DNA of 64,000 nt from Achromobacter sp. Marseille-Q4962 (lineage in GTDB: Bacteria; Pseudomonadota; Gammaproteobacteria; Burkholderiales; Burkholderiaceae_B), in NCBI RefSeq assembly GCF_943737005.1, contig NZ_CALSFU010000011.1, positions 120,957 through 184,956 of the forward strand, read 5' to 3'. Position numbers and translations under genes: made by a program. Numbering within the stretch: position 1 is the stretch's first letter; every line of letters begins with the position of its first letter. Below, one piece after another: positions 9,061-17,863 of the stretch. The notes beneath the pieces were generated by a model that saw only the letters and a program-made list of their open reading frames with translations, did not search any database and was not told where the DNA came from.

Positions 9061-9529
9061 GACAACGAAGGCATCTTGACGCTCCCGAGTCGCACGCGGG
9101 CGATGCTGCGGGAACGCCGCGAATCCGTGAAGGGCTTTCGCTGCCGTCATGTTTCCCCCAAGCTCAAGGGGCGTCGATGGGCGCGCGAAGACTTACTGCG
9201 AGGCCGTGCGACCGGCGCGATCCAGAATCACATTGAGAAGTGTGAACGTAACCTGGCCCCCGGACGCGGACGGGGTAACGCCCCACGCAGTCCGCGACGC
9301 CTACGCGGCGCGGCTTGTTCAGGCGAAGGGCGGATCGCTGCTGAAGGTGTCGAAGCTCCTGTGGCGCGCAACCGTCGTAATGACTCAGAAGTACGCGCAC
9401 TTGTCGCCTGAAGCGACTGGAGCCGACGCGGCGGATGCCCTGGATCGCCTCCATTCGATGAATCGACAGAGGGTGACGACTCTATGGGTCGTGTTCAAAG
9501 GGAAGGGGTCACAGAATCGGACACAGTAA
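9061..9529 (+). pseudogene. Tyrosine recombinase (phage/island integrase) remnant
   Basis: A decayed C-terminal catalytic domain of a tyrosine integrase. In the frame from 9149, TPHAVRDAYAARLVQ matches the HxxR box (H46, R49 of that frame), KVSKLLW the region before the second histidine, and MTQKYAHLSPE the active-site tyrosine (Y82). The usual LLGHS is LLWRA here, so the conserved His is lost. An upstream stretch (ILTLPSRTRAMLRERR) that looks like the preceding integrase strand lies in another frame, meaning at least one frameshift. The N-terminal half is absent. It lies beside the 3' end of a tRNA-Lys gene, the standard target of such integrases. Confidence 0.65.
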
Positions 9530-9604
9530 GTAGTACGCACAGGCCACATACTACTGAACGACGCCAGAAACGTCTTCGCCTCGAATGAGGCAGGAATGAG
9601 GAAG

Positions 9605-9680
9605 TGGTGGGTGGTGCGAGACTCGAACTCGCGACCAACGGATTAAAAGTCCGCTGCTCTACCGACTGAGCTAACCACCC
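9605..9680 (-). tRNA. tRNA-Lys (TTT anticodon)
   Basis: A 76-nt cloverleaf including an encoded CCA end. The acceptor arm GGGTGGT pairs with ACCACCC, the D arm contains AGCTCAGTCGGTAGAGC, the anticodon loop is CTTTTAA (anticodon TTT, lysine) and the T arm contains GTTCGAGTC. The 3' end points toward the integrase remnant, so it was probably the attachment site of the lost element. Confidence 0.97.
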
Positions 9681-9685
9681 GACCG

Positions 9686-9715
9686 AAGCGCGAAATTATG
9701 GCGGATTTCGCGCTT
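9686..9715. terminator. 11-bp hairpin between metQ and tRNA-Lys
   Basis: A perfect stem AAGCGCGAAAT / ATTTCGCGCTT with an 8-base loop lies between the stop of metQ and the 5' end of tRNA-Lys, both on the minus strand. It lacks a T-run, so it could end the met operon weakly or act in processing of the tRNA 5' side. Confidence 0.45.
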
Positions 9716-9741
9716 GCTGTCAAAACACGGCGGGCTGGCGC

Positions 9742-10539
9742 TTACCAGGCCGCCACCACCGCGCCCTTGAACTTGCTCTGGATGAAGTCCTTCACCGGCT
9801 GGCTGTGGTAGACGGACACCAGCCTGGCGAATTCGGGGCGATCCTTGTCCTTGGCTCGCACGGCGAGCACGTTGGCGTACGGGGAATCGGGCGATTCCTG
9901 GGCGATGGCGTCCTTGGCGGGGTTCAGGCCGGCCTCGAGCGCGAAGTTGGTGTTCACGGCCGACGCGTCGGTGTCGTCCAGCGAGCGCGGCAGCTGGGCG
10001 GCGTCCAGCTCGATGAAGCGCAGCTTCCGGGGATTTTCGATCACGTCGATGGGCGTGGCCTTCAGGCCCGCCTCCGGGCGCAGCTTGATGAGGCCGTTGG
10101 CCTGCAGCAGGAGCAGCGCGCGGCCGCCGTTGGTGGGGTCGTTGGGCAGCGCGAAACGGGCGCCCTCCTTCAGTTCGGAGAGCGACTTGATCTTCTTGCT
10201 GTAGATGCCGATCGGGAAGATGACGGTCTTGGCGATGCTGACCAGGTTGTAGCCGCGGTCGGCGTTGGCGTTGTCCAGGTACGGCTGGTGCTGGTAGCTG
10301 TTCACGTCCAGGTCGCCCGAGGCCAGGGCCACGTTGGGCTGCACGTAGTCGGAGAACTCAATGATGTCGATCTTCAGGCCCTGCTTGGCAGCCTCCTGCT
10401 TGACCACTTCCATGATCTGCGCGTGCGGGCCGGCGGTAACGCCGATTTTCAGCGGCTTGTCCTGCGCCAGCGCGGGCTGGGCGAATACGGCGGCGCCCAG
10501 GGCGAACGCGGCCAGCGACTTCAGAAGCTTGATGCTCAT
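9742..10539 (-). CDS. metQ: Methionine ABC transporter substrate-binding protein
   Basis: NlpA/MetQ-family receptor of 265 residues. The mature part shows the family hallmarks: KIGVTAGPHAQIM after the signal, FSDYVQPNVAL, DLDVNSYQHQPYLD, ALPNDPTNGGRALLLL and VNTNFALEAGL. The signal peptide ends at ALAQDKP and has no lipobox cysteine, so unlike enteric MetQ it should be a soluble periplasmic protein. It is the third gene of a metN-metI-metQ operon, 50 bases after metI. Confidence 0.92.
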   Translation of the reverse strand: MSIKLLKSLAAFALGAAVFAQPALAQDKPLKIGVTAGPHAQIMEVVKQEAAKQGLKIDIIEFSDYVQPNVALASGDLDVNSYQHQPYLDNANADRGYNLVSIAKTVIFPIGIYSKKIKSLSELKEGARFALPNDPTNGGRALLLLQANGLIKLRPEAGLKATPIDVIENPRKLRFIELDAAQLPRSLDDTDASAVNTNFALEAGLNPAKDAIAQESPDSPYANVLAVRAKDKDRPEFARLVSVYHSQPVKDFIQSKFKGAVVAAW

Positions 10540-10589
10540 GTTGCGGATTTCCAGGTAGACGGAAAGGAAAAGGAAGAAAACCTGCCGGG

Positions 10590-11243
10590 TCAGCGGTGCG
10601 ACATGCGCCGCACGAAGCGGTCGCCCAGGCTCTGGATGGCCTGCACCAGCACGATCAGCACGATCACCACCGCGGCCATCACGTCGGACTGGAAACGCTG
10701 GTAGCCATAGCGGATGGCCAGGTCGCCCAGCCCGCCGCCGCCGATGGCGCCGGCCATGGCCGAGTAGCCGATGAGGCTGACGACGGTAACGACGGTGGCG
10801 GCCACCAGGCCGGGCAGCGCCTCGGGCAGCAGCACCTTCACGATGATCTGCATGGGCGAGGCGCCCATGGCGCGCGCCGCGGTGACCAGGCCCGGATCGA
10901 CTTCGCGCATGGCGTTCTCGGCGATGCGCGCCATGAACGGAATGGCCGCCACGGACAGCGGCACGATGGCCGCCGTGGTGCCGATGGAGGTCTGCGCCAC
11001 CAGGCGCGTGAACGGGATGATGGCCACCATGAGTATCACGAACGGCACCGAGCGCGTGGCGTTGATGACGGCCCCCAGCACGTGGTTGACGGGCTGGTTC
11101 TCCAGCATGGCGCCGCGCGAGGTCACGGTGAGCGTCACGCCCAGCGGAATGCCGATCGCCACCGCGATGGCGCTGGCCACGCCCACCATGAGCAGGGTGT
11201 CAAGCAGCGAGGTGATGAGCAGGTCGATCAGTTGCGGGTTCAT
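10590..11243 (-). CDS. metI: Methionine ABC transporter permease
   Basis: Inner-membrane permease of 217 residues with five hydrophobic segments and the family EAA-type loop (VDPGLVTAARAMGASPMQIIVKVLLPEALPG). The motif GYSAMAGAIGGGGLGDLAI near the C-terminus is typical of MetI. I start it at the ATG 11243 (MNPQLIDLLITSL), which overlaps the end of metN by 44 bases; a further upstream start would add nine residues without homology. It pairs with MetN and MetQ to import methionine. Confidence 0.9.
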   Translation of the reverse strand: MNPQLIDLLITSLLDTLLMVGVASAIAVAIGIPLGVTLTVTSRGAMLENQPVNHVLGAVINATRSVPFVILMVAIIPFTRLVAQTSIGTTAAIVPLSVAAIPFMARIAENAMREVDPGLVTAARAMGASPMQIIVKVLLPEALPGLVAATVVTVVSLIGYSAMAGAIGGGGLGDLAIRYGYQRFQSDVMAAVVIVLIVLVQAIQSLGDRFVRRMSHR

Positions 11244-12288
11244 GAGCGATTTCTTCAACGGTAATGTCACGGGCGGCCAGGGCGGCGATGGCGTCGCGGA
11301 CCGCGGCGGACGCGCCTTGGGCCAGCACGAAGATCGTGCCGACGGCCACGCCCTGGATGTCTTCTACGCGCGCCTGCACCAGGCCCAGGTCCAGCCCGTG
11401 CTGGCGGGCCAGGTCGGACAGGAAGGAGCCGGAGGCGTCATTGCCCTTGAGCGACAGGCGCAGCAGGCGCACGGCGTGGCCGGGACGGGCCTGCGCCTGC
11501 GCGGCGATGCGCTCCTTGACGGCCGCCAGAGTGGCGTCGGTGAGATCGGACGCGGTGGCGGCCGACACCATGGCGCGGGTCACTTCGTGGCGCGGCTGGG
11601 CGAACACTTCGCGGGTGCTGCCCAGTTCCACCACCTGGCCCTGCGACAGCACGGCCACGCGGTCGCACACTTCGCGCACGACTTCCATCTGGTGAGTAAT
11701 CATCACCACGGTCACGCCGGTCTTGCGGTTGATGTCGCGCAGCAGGGCCAGGATGTTATGGGTGGTTTCCGGGTCGAGCGCCGAGGTGGCCTCGTCGCTG
11801 AGCAGCACGTCGGGGTCGTTGGCCAGGGCGCGCGCAATGCCCACGCGCTGTTTCTGGCCGCCGCTGATCTGGCTGGGATAGCGGTCGCGCAGGTGCTCCA
11901 GCCCCACCAGCGCGAGCAACCGCTCCACGCGGGCGGGAATCTCGCTCTTGGCCACGCCGGCGATCTCCAGCGGCAAGGCGACGTTGCCGTACACCGTGCG
12001 GCGCGACAGCAGATTGAAGCCCTGGAACACCATGCCGATGCGGCGGCGCTGGCTGCGTAGCTGGGCTTCGGTCAGGCCGGTGAGCTGGGTGCCGCCGATG
12101 GAAATGCTGCCCTCGTTCGGCCGCTCCAGCAGGTTGATGCACTGGACCAGCGTGCTTTTGCCGGCGCCGCTGGGGCCGATGATGCCGAAGACCTCGCCCT
12201 GCTCGATGCGCAGGTTGATGCCGCGCAGCGCCTGGAACTGGCCGTGCGGCGTCGCGTAGGTCTTGGATAGGTTCTCGATGTGAATCAT
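11200..12288 (-). CDS. metN: Methionine ABC transporter ATP-binding protein
   Basis: ATPase of 362 residues. Walker A GPSGAGKST, Q-loop MVFQGFNLL, signature SGGQKQRVGIARAL, Walker B VLLSDEATSALD and switch ITHQM are all present. The C-terminal quarter (about residues 270-345) is the NIL domain, which in this family senses cytoplasmic methionine and slows transport. First gene of the operon; the upstream 200 bases are AT-rich and carry a LysR-type palindrome. Confidence 0.93.
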   Translation of the reverse strand: MIHIENLSKTYATPHGQFQALRGINLRIEQGEVFGIIGPSGAGKSTLVQCINLLERPNEGSISIGGTQLTGLTEAQLRSQRRRIGMVFQGFNLLSRRTVYGNVALPLEIAGVAKSEIPARVERLLALVGLEHLRDRYPSQISGGQKQRVGIARALANDPDVLLSDEATSALDPETTHNILALLRDINRKTGVTVVMITHQMEVVREVCDRVAVLSQGQVVELGSTREVFAQPRHEVTRAMVSAATASDLTDATLAAVKERIAAQAQARPGHAVRLLRLSLKGNDASGSFLSDLARQHGLDLGLVQARVEDIQGVAVGTIFVLAQGASAAVRDAIAALAARDITVEEIAHEPATDRPAHHLAA

Positions 12289-12346
12289 GGCAAGCGATTT
12301 TGTATCTTTTCTCTTCTTAAGAGAACGACAGTTTGTTCCACTTTTA

Positions 12347-12361
12347 ATAACTATTGGTTAT
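12347..12361. promoter_or_regulatory. LysR-type palindrome upstream of metNIQ
   Basis: ATAAC-TATTG-GTTAT is a symmetric 5-5-5 box of the kind bound by LysR regulators (T-N11-A core), placed about 60 bases before metN in an AT-rich stretch that stands out from the GC-rich surroundings. An 8-bp palindrome TCTTAAGA lies between it and the gene (12314-12321). I cannot assign convincing -35/-10 hexamers. A sulfur regulator such as CysB or a MetR-like protein would be a reasonable ligand, but this is inference. Confidence 0.5.
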
Positions 12362-12404
12362 ATAAAGTCCAGTGCAAGCGCGCTTCGCGGCAGGAATGAG
12401 GGCC

Positions 12405-12456
12405 CGCCAAAAACGCGGAAAGGGCAGCCGCGAGGCATGGCCTCCCGACTGCCCTT
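12405..12456 (-). terminator. Intrinsic terminator after the GH31 gene
   Basis: On the minus strand AAGGGCAG pairs with CTGCCCTT, with an inner GAGGC/GCCTC stem, followed by TTTCCGCGTTTTT. It lies 45 bases after the stop of the GH31 gene and before the metN promoter region. Confidence 0.65.
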
Positions 12457-12499
12457 CGCCTTGTCCTGCGCCCCGGCATGCCGCCGGCCGGCGCCGGCG

Positions 12500-14728
12500 C
12501 TAGCGCGCCCGTGAAATGCGGACTTCGGCGCCGCGGCGCTTGACTTCCAGCCCCTCGGAGGGCGAGATGCGCAGCCCTTCGAGGCCCTTGATGTAGCTGG
12601 ATCCCTGCATCTGCATGACGCGGATCTTGTTGCGCATGACCACGGGGTTATGCATGGGCATGCCGAACATCCAGACCTCGTCGAGGATGCGCGCGGAGTT
12701 GAACTCGCCGGTGTGCTGGGCGGCGGGTCCGAGACAGAGCATGTGGCCTTCGCGGCCGAACACCGGGTACTGGCCCAGGTCGCACTCGACCGTCCAGGTG
12801 GTGCCGCCTTCGTAGCGGTGGCCGGTGTTGAGGTCCCACCAGGCTTCGCCCTTGGGCAGATAGACGCGCGCCTGGGTGCCCGGCTCGGTGATGGGCGCCA
12901 CCAGCAGCGCGGGGCCCAGCAGGTATTGCAGGTCCCAGTCGTGCGCGTGCGCGTCGTGCGGGAACGACATGGCCATGGAACGCTGCACCGGCAGGCCGGT
13001 GCGGGCGGAATCCTCGATGGCGCCCAGCACGTAGGGCACCAGGCGGTAGCGCCACTGCATCCAGGTGCGGGCATGGGCCAGGGTTTCCTCGCCGAAGTCC
13101 CAGGGCATCAGGCCGTCCGCGCCCTGGAACGCGAAGTTCGCCGAGAAGATGCCGGCGGTGAGCCAGCGCAGGTACAGCTCGGGCGTCATGCCGGCGCGGT
13201 CGCGGGCGGCCGAGCCGATGCCGTGCACCTGCACCGGCACGGCGCTGGCGCCGATGGACAGCGCCGTGCGCAACGTGTGCCGCAGGCCCTCCCAGGTATT
13301 GTCCACCTCGGGGCCGGCCTGCCACGGCAGACGCTGGGCGGCGGGGAACAGGTCGCCGCTGGGCACCACGCCTTCCGGCGGCACCTTCAGGCCGGCCACG
13401 GCGTCGAACAGGGCGCGGCGCGCGAGCAGCGGGTAGATCGTGCGCAGCGTGGCGCCGGTTTCGCCGCCGCGCGCGGACACGCCGTCGGGAATCGCGATCT
13501 GGGCGTCGCAGGCGGGCGCGTCCAGGCCGTCTTCGATGAGCTGGCGGTGACGCTCCACCCAGAGGTTGTAGATGTCGCGGTAGGTGAGGTCGAGCAGGCC
13601 GTAGGGCTGGCCCGAGGTGGCCGCGTTGCCGTCGAACACCTGGGCCGAGCCGTCGTCGCGGGTGAGCAGCCAGCCCCGGTCTTCGAGCTCTTCGAACAAG
13701 GGGCTGTTCTTGAGCACGCCCGGGAAACCGGACGCCGCAACGTGCACGTTGTGCTTGTGGAAAAGCGCCAGCATCTGGCGCGCGTCGGGAAAACGCTGCG
13801 CGTCCCACTCGAAGACGGCCTTGTCGGGCGAGAAGCCCCAGGCGGCGGGCTGGGCCAGCTTCACCGCGTCGATGGGAATCTGGTTTTCGCGCATGCGGGC
13901 CACCAGGGCGGCGGTCTGCGTGGGCATCTCGCCGGCGGCCTGCTGCAGCCAGGCGCCCATGGCCCACAGCACGGGCTGGCCCGCGCGGCCGGTGAGCGCC
14001 GAATATTGGTTGAGGATCTCGGCGGGCTCGCCCGCAAAGAAGAAAAGGTCGAGGACGCTGTCTTCCACCGTGAGCACGTAGGCCGACTCCGCCGGCTCCG
14101 CACCCACCGCGTGCTCGACGCGGCTGACGGTGTTCACGTACACGCCCCAGCCGCGCGGGCTCCATGCCAGCGGCAGGGCGCGATGCTCGGGGTCGTCGGA
14201 AACCACGGTTTCCTCGCGGCGGTTGAGGTCTCCGGGAGTTTCGCCCAGGCCGTAGACGCGCTCGTCGCCGTGCAGCGCGAACGCGGCCGTCCAGACCGCA
14301 TCCGCCGGCTCGGCGAGCCCATCGTGGCCGAAGGCCGGCGCGTGGGCCGACACGTCGGATTCGAGCACGCGTTCTTCATTGCGCACCAGCGCCACGCGCA
14401 CGGGATTGGTGAGCACCTCGAGCGCCACGTCGCCCTGCGCGATGCGCCAGCCCTCGCCATCGTCGCGGGGCGAAACCGTGGCTTCTCCCACGGCCTCCTG
14501 GCGCGCGAGCAGCATCTCGGCCACCACGCGCGCCCGGGAGCCGGGCTTGATATCGTCGGCAAGAAGGTTGGCCGCGCCGCAGCGCAGGCGGAATACGCCG
14601 GGCGCATGCGCCTCGACTACCAGGTGCAACCCATCGCCCGCGTCGAAATCGATACGACTGGGACGGGACGTCAGCAGGTCGACATTGTCGAGCTGGGTAG
14701 TATGGGCAAAGTCGAACTTGGGCGGCAC
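12500..14728 (-). CDS. Glycoside hydrolase family 31-like protein with altered active site
   Basis: A 742-residue cytoplasmic protein with the GH31 layout: N-terminal beta domain (VYGLGETPGDLNRR, residues about 158-170; SPRGWGVYVNT, 190-200), TIM barrel about 250-560 and C-terminal beta domains. Family-wide motifs are changed. The nucleophile motif KTDFGE reads ACDAQI (Asp408 kept). The acid/base aspartate aligns with Glu474 in AGPEVDNTWE, and the substrate-binding HDIGG reads HGIGS (502-506), so an Asp is lost. It may be a weak, specialised or non-catalytic relative of YicI-type alpha-xylosidases. The start is a GTG with GGGGGA six bases upstream. No sugar genes are nearby. Confidence 0.75.
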   Translation of the reverse strand: MPPKFDFAHTTQLDNVDLLTSRPSRIDFDAGDGLHLVVEAHAPGVFRLRCGAANLLADDIKPGSRARVVAEMLLARQEAVGEATVSPRDDGEGWRIAQGDVALEVLTNPVRVALVRNEERVLESDVSAHAPAFGHDGLAEPADAVWTAAFALHGDERVYGLGETPGDLNRREETVVSDDPEHRALPLAWSPRGWGVYVNTVSRVEHAVGAEPAESAYVLTVEDSVLDLFFFAGEPAEILNQYSALTGRAGQPVLWAMGAWLQQAAGEMPTQTAALVARMRENQIPIDAVKLAQPAAWGFSPDKAVFEWDAQRFPDARQMLALFHKHNVHVAASGFPGVLKNSPLFEELEDRGWLLTRDDGSAQVFDGNAATSGQPYGLLDLTYRDIYNLWVERHRQLIEDGLDAPACDAQIAIPDGVSARGGETGATLRTIYPLLARRALFDAVAGLKVPPEGVVPSGDLFPAAQRLPWQAGPEVDNTWEGLRHTLRTALSIGASAVPVQVHGIGSAARDRAGMTPELYLRWLTAGIFSANFAFQGADGLMPWDFGEETLAHARTWMQWRYRLVPYVLGAIEDSARTGLPVQRSMAMSFPHDAHAHDWDLQYLLGPALLVAPITEPGTQARVYLPKGEAWWDLNTGHRYEGGTTWTVECDLGQYPVFGREGHMLCLGPAAQHTGEFNSARILDEVWMFGMPMHNPVVMRNKIRVMQMQGSSYIKGLEGLRISPSEGLEVKRRGAEVRISRAR

Positions 14729-14831
14729 AGAGCATCCCCCGGCTTAAGCCAAAAACCATCAAAAGACGCTATTTTGACGGATTTGGGCTTTGAAATAAAC
14801 TCGGTCCCTCTTCTGGGCGGTATCCTCATCC

Positions 14832-14880
14832 AAAAAAAGGGCCGCAAAACGGCGCGCCTTCCGTCCTTCGGACGCGGCCC
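14832..14880 (-). terminator. Intrinsic terminator after mnmC
   Basis: GGGCCGC and GCGGCCC form the outer stem around an inner CGTCC-TTC-GGACG hairpin (strand-symmetric description); on the minus strand the stem is followed by seven T. It ends transcription from mnmC before the GH31 gene. Confidence 0.8.
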
Positions 14881-14973
14881 GCCGGCGGGGTTTTCGCGGC
14901 ATTGTGGCGCCACATTCGCGCAAGCTCGCCCAACTGTCCATAACCGCCGGGCTACGCCCCCCGCCCCCAAGGG

Positions 14974-16842
14974 TCAGCGCGGCCCGATCAGGCGCAGCAG
15001 ATCCGACTCCAGCGGCATGGGCTCGCCGGCCAGCGCCGCCCCGATCACTTCGCCCATGAGCGCCGACCACGACAATCCGCGCGACGCATAACCGGCCGCC
15101 AGCCAGACGCCGGGGGCGTGCGGCAGCTCGCCCACCGCCGGCAGGCGGCCGGGCAGCACGGCGCGCCAGCCCGCCCAGCCCGGCAAAGCGCCCGGCTTCA
15201 GCGCCTCCAGGCCGGGAAACCGCCGCCCCAGAAGCCCGGCGGCCTTGCCCAGCGTGACCCGCTGGCCCTCGGCGCTCACCGCCGCCGCCCGGGCGCCGTG
15301 CACATAGGTACTGCCCGCCACGCAGCCGTCGCCCGAGTCGGGCAGCAGATAGCCCTCGCCGCCGATGATGCAGCGCGGCCCGCCGTCCAGGGCCCCGGGA
15401 GGCACGAGGGTCACCTCGCCCGCCAGGGCGTGCATCTGCGCCATCCGGGGCAGCGGATCGAGCAGCCCGCTGGCCTGGAGCACGGCGCGCGAGCCGGCCG
15501 CGTTGGCCAGCACCACGGCCGGGGCGCGGGCCAGTTCGCGCCCCGCGCCGTCCAGTGCGCGCCAGCCGCCGCCCTCGCGCGCGATGCGCGCCACCTCGCC
15601 GCCCAGAACGCCGATGCCGTCGGCCGCGAGCAGCGCATCGATGAGGGCGCCGGGCCGGATCAGCATGCCGTGCGGAAAGAACACCCCGCCGCGCGCCACC
15701 GGCAGGCCCGCCAGCGCGCTGGCCTCCTCGCGGTCCACCTGGCGCACCCATTGCTCGGGAAAACGCAGCGCGGCCAGCGTGTCGGCCATGGCCGAGGCGC
15801 GGCCCGCATCGCGTTCCAGCTGGATCGTGCCGCACACCCGGGGCGCGGCCGAGGGCGGCAGGCCGCTCCAGCGGGCTTGCGCGCACAGGCTGCCCGCCCG
15901 GGACAGACGGGCGCGCGCATTGTCGTCGCGCGCGATCACCGGCGTCAGGGCCGCCGCGGCATGGCCCGCGTGGACCGGCGCCCCGCCGGCCCGCCCCGCG
16001 TCCACCACGGTCACCCGCCACCCGCGCCGCGCCAGCGCGCGCGACACCCCGGCGCCGGCCAGGCCGGCCCCCACCACCAGCGCATGGCGCTCGCCGCCCG
16101 GCCACGGCGCGGGCCGCGGCCGGGCCGCCCGGATGACACCCTGGGTCATATGCCACTTGGGCCCGAAACCGGGCGCGCGGCGCACCTCGAACCCCGCCTC
16201 GTCCAGCGCCCGCCGCAAGGCCCCCGAACTCGACCACGTGGCCACCGTGGCCTGCGGCGCGGCCAGCCGCGCCAGCGCCTGCATCAGCGCCGGGGACCAC
16301 ATGCCGGGGTTGCGGTCCGGCGCGAAGCCGTCCAGGAAATAGGCGTCCACCCGCGCATCCAGCCAGGGCGCCACCGCCTCGGCCCGGCCGAAGGCCAGGG
16401 TGAGCGTGACCGCGCCGCCCTCGAACTCCAGGCGGTGCAGGCCCGGCAGAGGCAAGGGCCATTGCGCGGCCAGCTGCGCCGCCAGATCCGCCTGGGATCC
16501 GTGCGCATAGCGGGCCAGCAGCGCGGCCAGCGCATCGCGCCGGAACGGATGCCCCTCGATCGACAGCACGTGCAGACGGGCCGGGCGCGCCGGATCCTCG
16601 CGCCAGGCCTGCCACAACGCCAGGAAGTTCAGCCCGAGCCCGAAACCCGTCTCGCACACCGTGAAAACATCGCGCCCGCGCCAGCGCGCGGGCAGGCCGT
16701 TGCCGTTCAGGAACACGTGCCGGGCCTGGCCCAGCGCCCCCGCGCTGGAGTGGTACACGTCGCCATACGCGGGGCAATAGAGACGCCCCTGTTCGTCGAT
16801 TTCCGCCTCGGCGGGAATGAGGGGCTCGTAGGAATCGGACAT
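14974..16842 (-). CDS. mnmC: Bifunctional tRNA mnm5s2U34 methyltransferase / FAD-dependent cmnm5s2U34 oxidoreductase
   Basis: A 622-residue two-domain enzyme that finishes the wobble uridine modification of tRNAs for Lys, Glu, Gln and others. The N-terminal half (to about residue 240) is the methyltransferase: [17 protein letters not shown] is the SAM loop, [17 protein letters not shown] the catalytic motif. The C-terminal half starts with a dinucleotide-binding [18 protein letters not shown] and ends with [16 protein letters not shown] and [15 protein letters not shown], as in the DAO-type oxidase. The ATG at 16842 (MSDSYEPL) was preferred over the in-frame ATG at 16869 on family length; neither has a good ribosome site. 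Confidence 0.93.
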   Translation of the reverse strand: MSDSYEPLIPAEAEIDEQGRLYCPAYGDVYHSSAGALGQARHVFLNGNGLPARWRGRDVFTVCETGFGLGLNFLALWQAWREDPARPARLHVLSIEGHPFRRDALAALLARYAHGSQADLAAQLAAQWPLPLPGLHRLEFEGGAVTLTLAFGRAEAVAPWLDARVDAYFLDGFAPDRNPGMWSPALMQALARLAAPQATVATWSSSGALRRALDEAGFEVRRAPGFGPKWHMTQGVIRAARPRPAPWPGGERHALVVGAGLAGAGVSRALARRGWRVTVVDAGRAGGAPVHAGHAAAALTPVIARDDNARARLSRAGSLCAQARWSGLPPSAAPRVCGTIQLERDAGRASAMADTLAALRFPEQWVRQVDREEASALAGLPVARGGVFFPHGMLIRPGALIDALLAADGIGVLGGEVARIAREGGGWRALDGAGRELARAPAVVLANAAGSRAVLQASGLLDPLPRMAQMHALAGEVTLVPPGALDGGPRCIIGGEGYLLPDSGDGCVAGSTYVHGARAAAVSAEGQRVTLGKAAGLLGRRFPGLEALKPGALPGWAGWRAVLPGRLPAVGELPHAPGVWLAAGYASRGLSWSALMGEVIGAALAGEPMPLESDLLRLIGPR

Positions 16843-16966
16843 GGCGCGGCAGGGACGGGCGGGTGACATGAAACGGACGCCATTATCCCGCGCCGCGTTG
16901 GATGCGCGCCACAGCCCGGGCGGCGGATTGCGACCTTAGGCGCAGGCTCGGGCTTACACTGGGCCC

Positions 16967-17836
16967 ATGGACACCTACGACCCGCCCCGCCCCAAGGCGC
17001 TGCCGATCGACCTCTGCGCAGCCATCGACGCCGCTGTCAACGCGGCCCACGCCGGGGCCGCCGTGCTGCAATCCTATGCCCATCACCGGGCCGACCTGGT
17101 CATCGACCGCAAGGCCCGCAACGATCTCGTGTCCCAGGCCGACCGCGAGGCCGAGGCCGTCATCATCGAGGAACTGCGCGCGCGGGCGCCGGGCTTCGCC
17201 ATCGTGGCCGAGGAAACCGGAGGGCAGGCCGACGGCGCCGCCACCTGGTACATCGATCCGCTGGACGGCACCACCAACTTCCTGCACGACATTCCCCACT
17301 ACGCCGTGTCGATCGCCCTGGTCGCGCGCGCCGGCGCCCAGGTATCGGCGCAGCAGGCGCTGGCCGAGGACACCCCGGTAGTGGGCGTGATCTACGACCC
17401 CAACCGCGAAGAGCTCTTCACCGCCGCCCACGGCCTGGGCGCCTGGCTCAATGGCCGGCGCATCGCCGTCTCCCGCACCCCGTCCATCGACGACGCGGTG
17501 CTCGCCACCGGCTTTCCGTTCCGCGATTTCTCTTTCGCCGGCCAGTACATGCCCATGCTCCACGACGCCATCAACCGCTCGCGCGGCGTGCGCCGCATGG
17601 GCGCGGCGGCGCTGGACCTGGCCTGGACGGCCTGCGGCCGGTACGACGGCTATTGGGAAATGGGGCTGGCGCCCTGGGACGTGGCCGCGGGCGCTGTCAT
17701 CGTGCGCGAAGCGGGCGGCGTGTGCTGGGACATGCACCGGCAAGATCCCTGGCCCATCGGCGGTCGGCTCGTGGCCGGCAATCCGCGGGTGGGCCAGGCC
17801 CTCTACGACATGGTGGCCCCGCACCTGCGGAAATAG
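16967..17836 (+). CDS. Inositol monophosphatase family protein
   Basis: Mg-dependent phosphatase of 289 residues, SuhB/CysQ superfamily. The metal and catalytic motifs are complete: VAEETGG, YIDPLDGTTNF and APWDVAAGAVIVREAGG. An insertion of about 14 residues (around AQVSAQQALAEDT) separates the two strands after the DGT motif, compared with typical SuhB. It stands alone, divergent from mnmC and convergent with fadD. Substrate may be inositol-1-phosphate or another sugar phosphate; SuhB homologues also act in rRNA antitermination. Confidence 0.88.
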   Translation: MDTYDPPRPKALPIDLCAAIDAAVNAAHAGAAVLQSYAHHRADLVIDRKARNDLVSQADREAEAVIIEELRARAPGFAIVAEETGGQADGAATWYIDPLDGTTNFLHDIPHYAVSIALVARAGAQVSAQQALAEDTPVVGVIYDPNREELFTAAHGLGAWLNGRRIAVSRTPSIDDAVLATGFPFRDFSFAGQYMPMLHDAINRSRGVRRMGAAALDLAWTACGRYDGYWEMGLAPWDVAAGAVIVREAGGVCWDMHRQDPWPIGGRLVAGNPRVGQALYDMVAPHLRK

Positions 17837-17863
17837 GCGGGGGGCCGAAGCGCAACGCCCGCT

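Noticed and set aside
8880..9236. Short plus-strand open frames upstream of the integrase remnant
   Set aside because: No frame holds a consistent protein pattern; treated as decayed sequence.
9475..9560. Insertion-sequence end near the integrase remnant
   Set aside because: The stretch GGGGTCACAGAATCGGACAC looked like a terminal repeat, but no matching inverted copy or transposase is present in the window.
12289..12499. SAM riboswitch or T-box before metNIQ
   Set aside because: No conserved riboswitch core or antiterminator could be drawn; the region is short and AT-rich with only a LysR-type box and a terminator of the facing gene.
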